From: Desulfurococcales archaeon ex4484_217_1
Lineage (GTDB): Archaea; Thermoproteota; Thermoprotei_A; EX4484-217-1
Reading direction: 5' to 3'
DNA: 5,480 nucleotides
Assembly (NCBI GenBank): GCA_002254745.1
Contig: NJED01000056.1
Coordinates: 1 to 5,480 of the forward strand
In this document: positions 5,002 to 5,480 of the stretch, in pieces
How positions within the stretch are numbered: the first letter of the stretch is position 1
Layout of the letters: every line of letters begins with the position of its first letter
Position numbers and translations under genes: made by a program
Notes under the pieces: generated by a model
Database searches by the model: none
Told to the model about the DNA's origin: nothing
Seen by the model: the letters and a program-made list of their open reading frames with translations, nothing else

Positions 5002-5480
5002 ATGATGTTATGGATTATAGACAAGGTAAGAACAGCGTTAACGTTTAGTAAAGAGGAGAATGCTCTTAGCATAGCCCATATTGTATTCAAGATATGTTCC
5101 ATAGCGGTCATTTTTGCAGCTTCAATTACGGCTAAGACTTTGCTTTCCTCCATAATAGTGTTAATTTATCCTGTAGTGATTACCTATTTCACTAAGAGAG
5201 CTAAGGTGTTGCTGGAAGCACTTGAAGCTGTAATTATACCTATTACCCTCTTAATATTATTTACATGGCTACTATCCCCTGAAGGAGTGTTCAATATTTT
5301 CTCAATACTTAGAGCTTTAATTATAGGTTCAAGGGTTTTAGCAATAGCGTTAACCCTGCTAATAATGTTCACATATACGAATCCATTGGCAATATCTATT
5401 CTTCTTGAAAAATGCAAGGTTCCTATAGTCCTATCGCAGTCCATTATCCTTACTTGGAGACTTATACCGTTAGTGTTAAA
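5002..5480 (+). CDS. ecfT: ECF transporter transmembrane component EcfT (CbiQ family), partial
   Basis: The open frame runs to the window edge with 159 codons and no stop. It is a hydrophobic protein with segments at about residues 31-42, 47-63, 74-92, 104-125 and 143-158. It ends in the region typical of CbiQ/EcfT: FTYTNPLAISILLEKCKVP (123-141), then a segment with TWRLIPLVL. EcfT is the membrane scaffold that joins the ATPase pair to the S component. The paired Ala-Arg coupling helices that touch the ATPases should lie beyond the window. The ATG at 5002 overlaps the ancestral ATPase stop as ATGA, with a second ATG directly after. GAGATGAT about ten bases upstream could act as a weak ribosome site. 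The overlap marks it as the third gene of the S-ATPase-T operon. It appears intact so far, although its partner ATPase is broken. Confidence 0.8.
   Translation, partial: MMLWIIDKVRTALTFSKEENALSIAHIVFKICSIAVIFAASITAKTLLSSIIVLIYPVVITYFTKRAKVLLEALEAVIIPITLLILFTWLLSPEGVFNIFSILRALIIGSRVLAIALTLLIMFTYTNPLAISILLEKCKVPIVLSQSIILTWRLIPLVL

Larger units (their letters stand above)
3657..5005 (+). pseudogene. fused double-domain ECF transporter ATPase (EcfA-type), broken by several deletions
   Basis: The remains of one protein with two ABC ATPase domains that would power the ECF transporter. Domain 1, frame 3 (about 3660-3881): VLKNINF, Walker A GPNGSGKST, and a Q-loop with Glu in place of Gln (FEDPE). 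It continues in frame 1 (3883-4095): EVSFGPCNLGL, signature LSLGEM, Walker B VLVLDEPS, ending at a stop. Frame 3 resumes (4095-4945): H-loop VVVVEHELD, a linker, then domain 2 with WFKYP, Walker A GPNGSGKST, Q-loop YVPQNP and Walker B LLILDEPATYLD. The last 18 codons are in frame 2 (4946-5005), ending in EEFAEMIAK. Missing compared with the family: the first 25 or so residues, about 8-10 after the first Q-loop, about 20 after the first Walker B, about 30 including the whole domain 2 signature (at 4781/4782, in frame), and one G near 4943-4945. Every lesion is a loss; no nonsense point mutation is seen, and the remaining sequence is well conserved. Either decay is recent or the consensus is wrong. 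A working ATPase cannot be made from this sequence. Confidence 0.8.

Noticed and set aside
3660..5005. Programmed frameshifting or bypassing as an explanation for the broken ATPase
   Set aside because: Frame changes coincide with missing family segments, and no slippery sequence with a stimulator is seen. Recoding cannot restore residues absent from the DNA.
3825..5444. Minus-strand open frames at 3825-4058, 4379-4570, 4929-5153 and 5184-5444
   Set aside because: All are antisense to ATPase or EcfT coding sequence with recognised motifs and show no independent signals.

Overview
The window looks like a piece of an AT-rich archaeal chromosome, most likely from a thermophilic Thermoproteota-type lineage. 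The signs are archaeal-style TATA boxes, GGTG- and GGGGAG-type ribosome sites, TTG starts, heavy AGA/AGG and ATA codon use, a PhoU-family protein with an AbrB/SpoVT DNA-binding-type N-terminus, and a fused two-domain ECF ATPase. No rRNA, tRNA, CRISPR array or insertion sequence was seen. I cannot name a genus.

Left part, minus strand (37-1046): a dehydrogenase of the family related to dihydrodipicolinate reductase and 2,4-diaminopentanoate dehydrogenase, followed with an ATGA overlap by a small unknown protein. The dehydrogenase is shorter than its family and seems to lack an internal segment and its C-terminal end. Divergent from it across an AT-rich promoter region is an intact AbrB-PhoU phosphate-type regulator (1171-2229, plus). 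Its 3' end overlaps, tail to tail, a two-gene minus-strand operon of unknown function: a four-helix membrane protein (2466-2870, TTG start) and an 85-residue soluble protein (2209-2466), joined by a TAATG overlap.

Right part, plus strand (2989-5480): a group II ECF (energy-coupling factor) vitamin transporter operon in the order S component, fused double ATPase, EcfT. The promoter region holds a perfect 18-bp inverted repeat centred on the probable TATA box, a strong candidate operator. The S component has six core helices plus what looks like an extra two-helix insertion, and it loses its last residues where it runs into the ATPase. The ATPase locus is broken. It can be followed as one protein only by moving through frames 3, 1, 3 and 2, and at least five sites show missing sequence: its N-terminus, the segment after the first Q-loop, the D-loop region of domain 1, the whole ABC signature of domain 2, and one G near the 3' end. 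EcfT downstream is open to the window edge and starts with an ATGA overlap with the old ATPase stop.

The main points for a second look are the deletion-only damage spread over two separate operons (real gene decay or a consensus/assembly problem), the operator-like palindrome, an identical 27-bp Walker A repeat in the two ATPase domains, and the unknown membrane operon. I see no clear evidence of a wholly new biological system.
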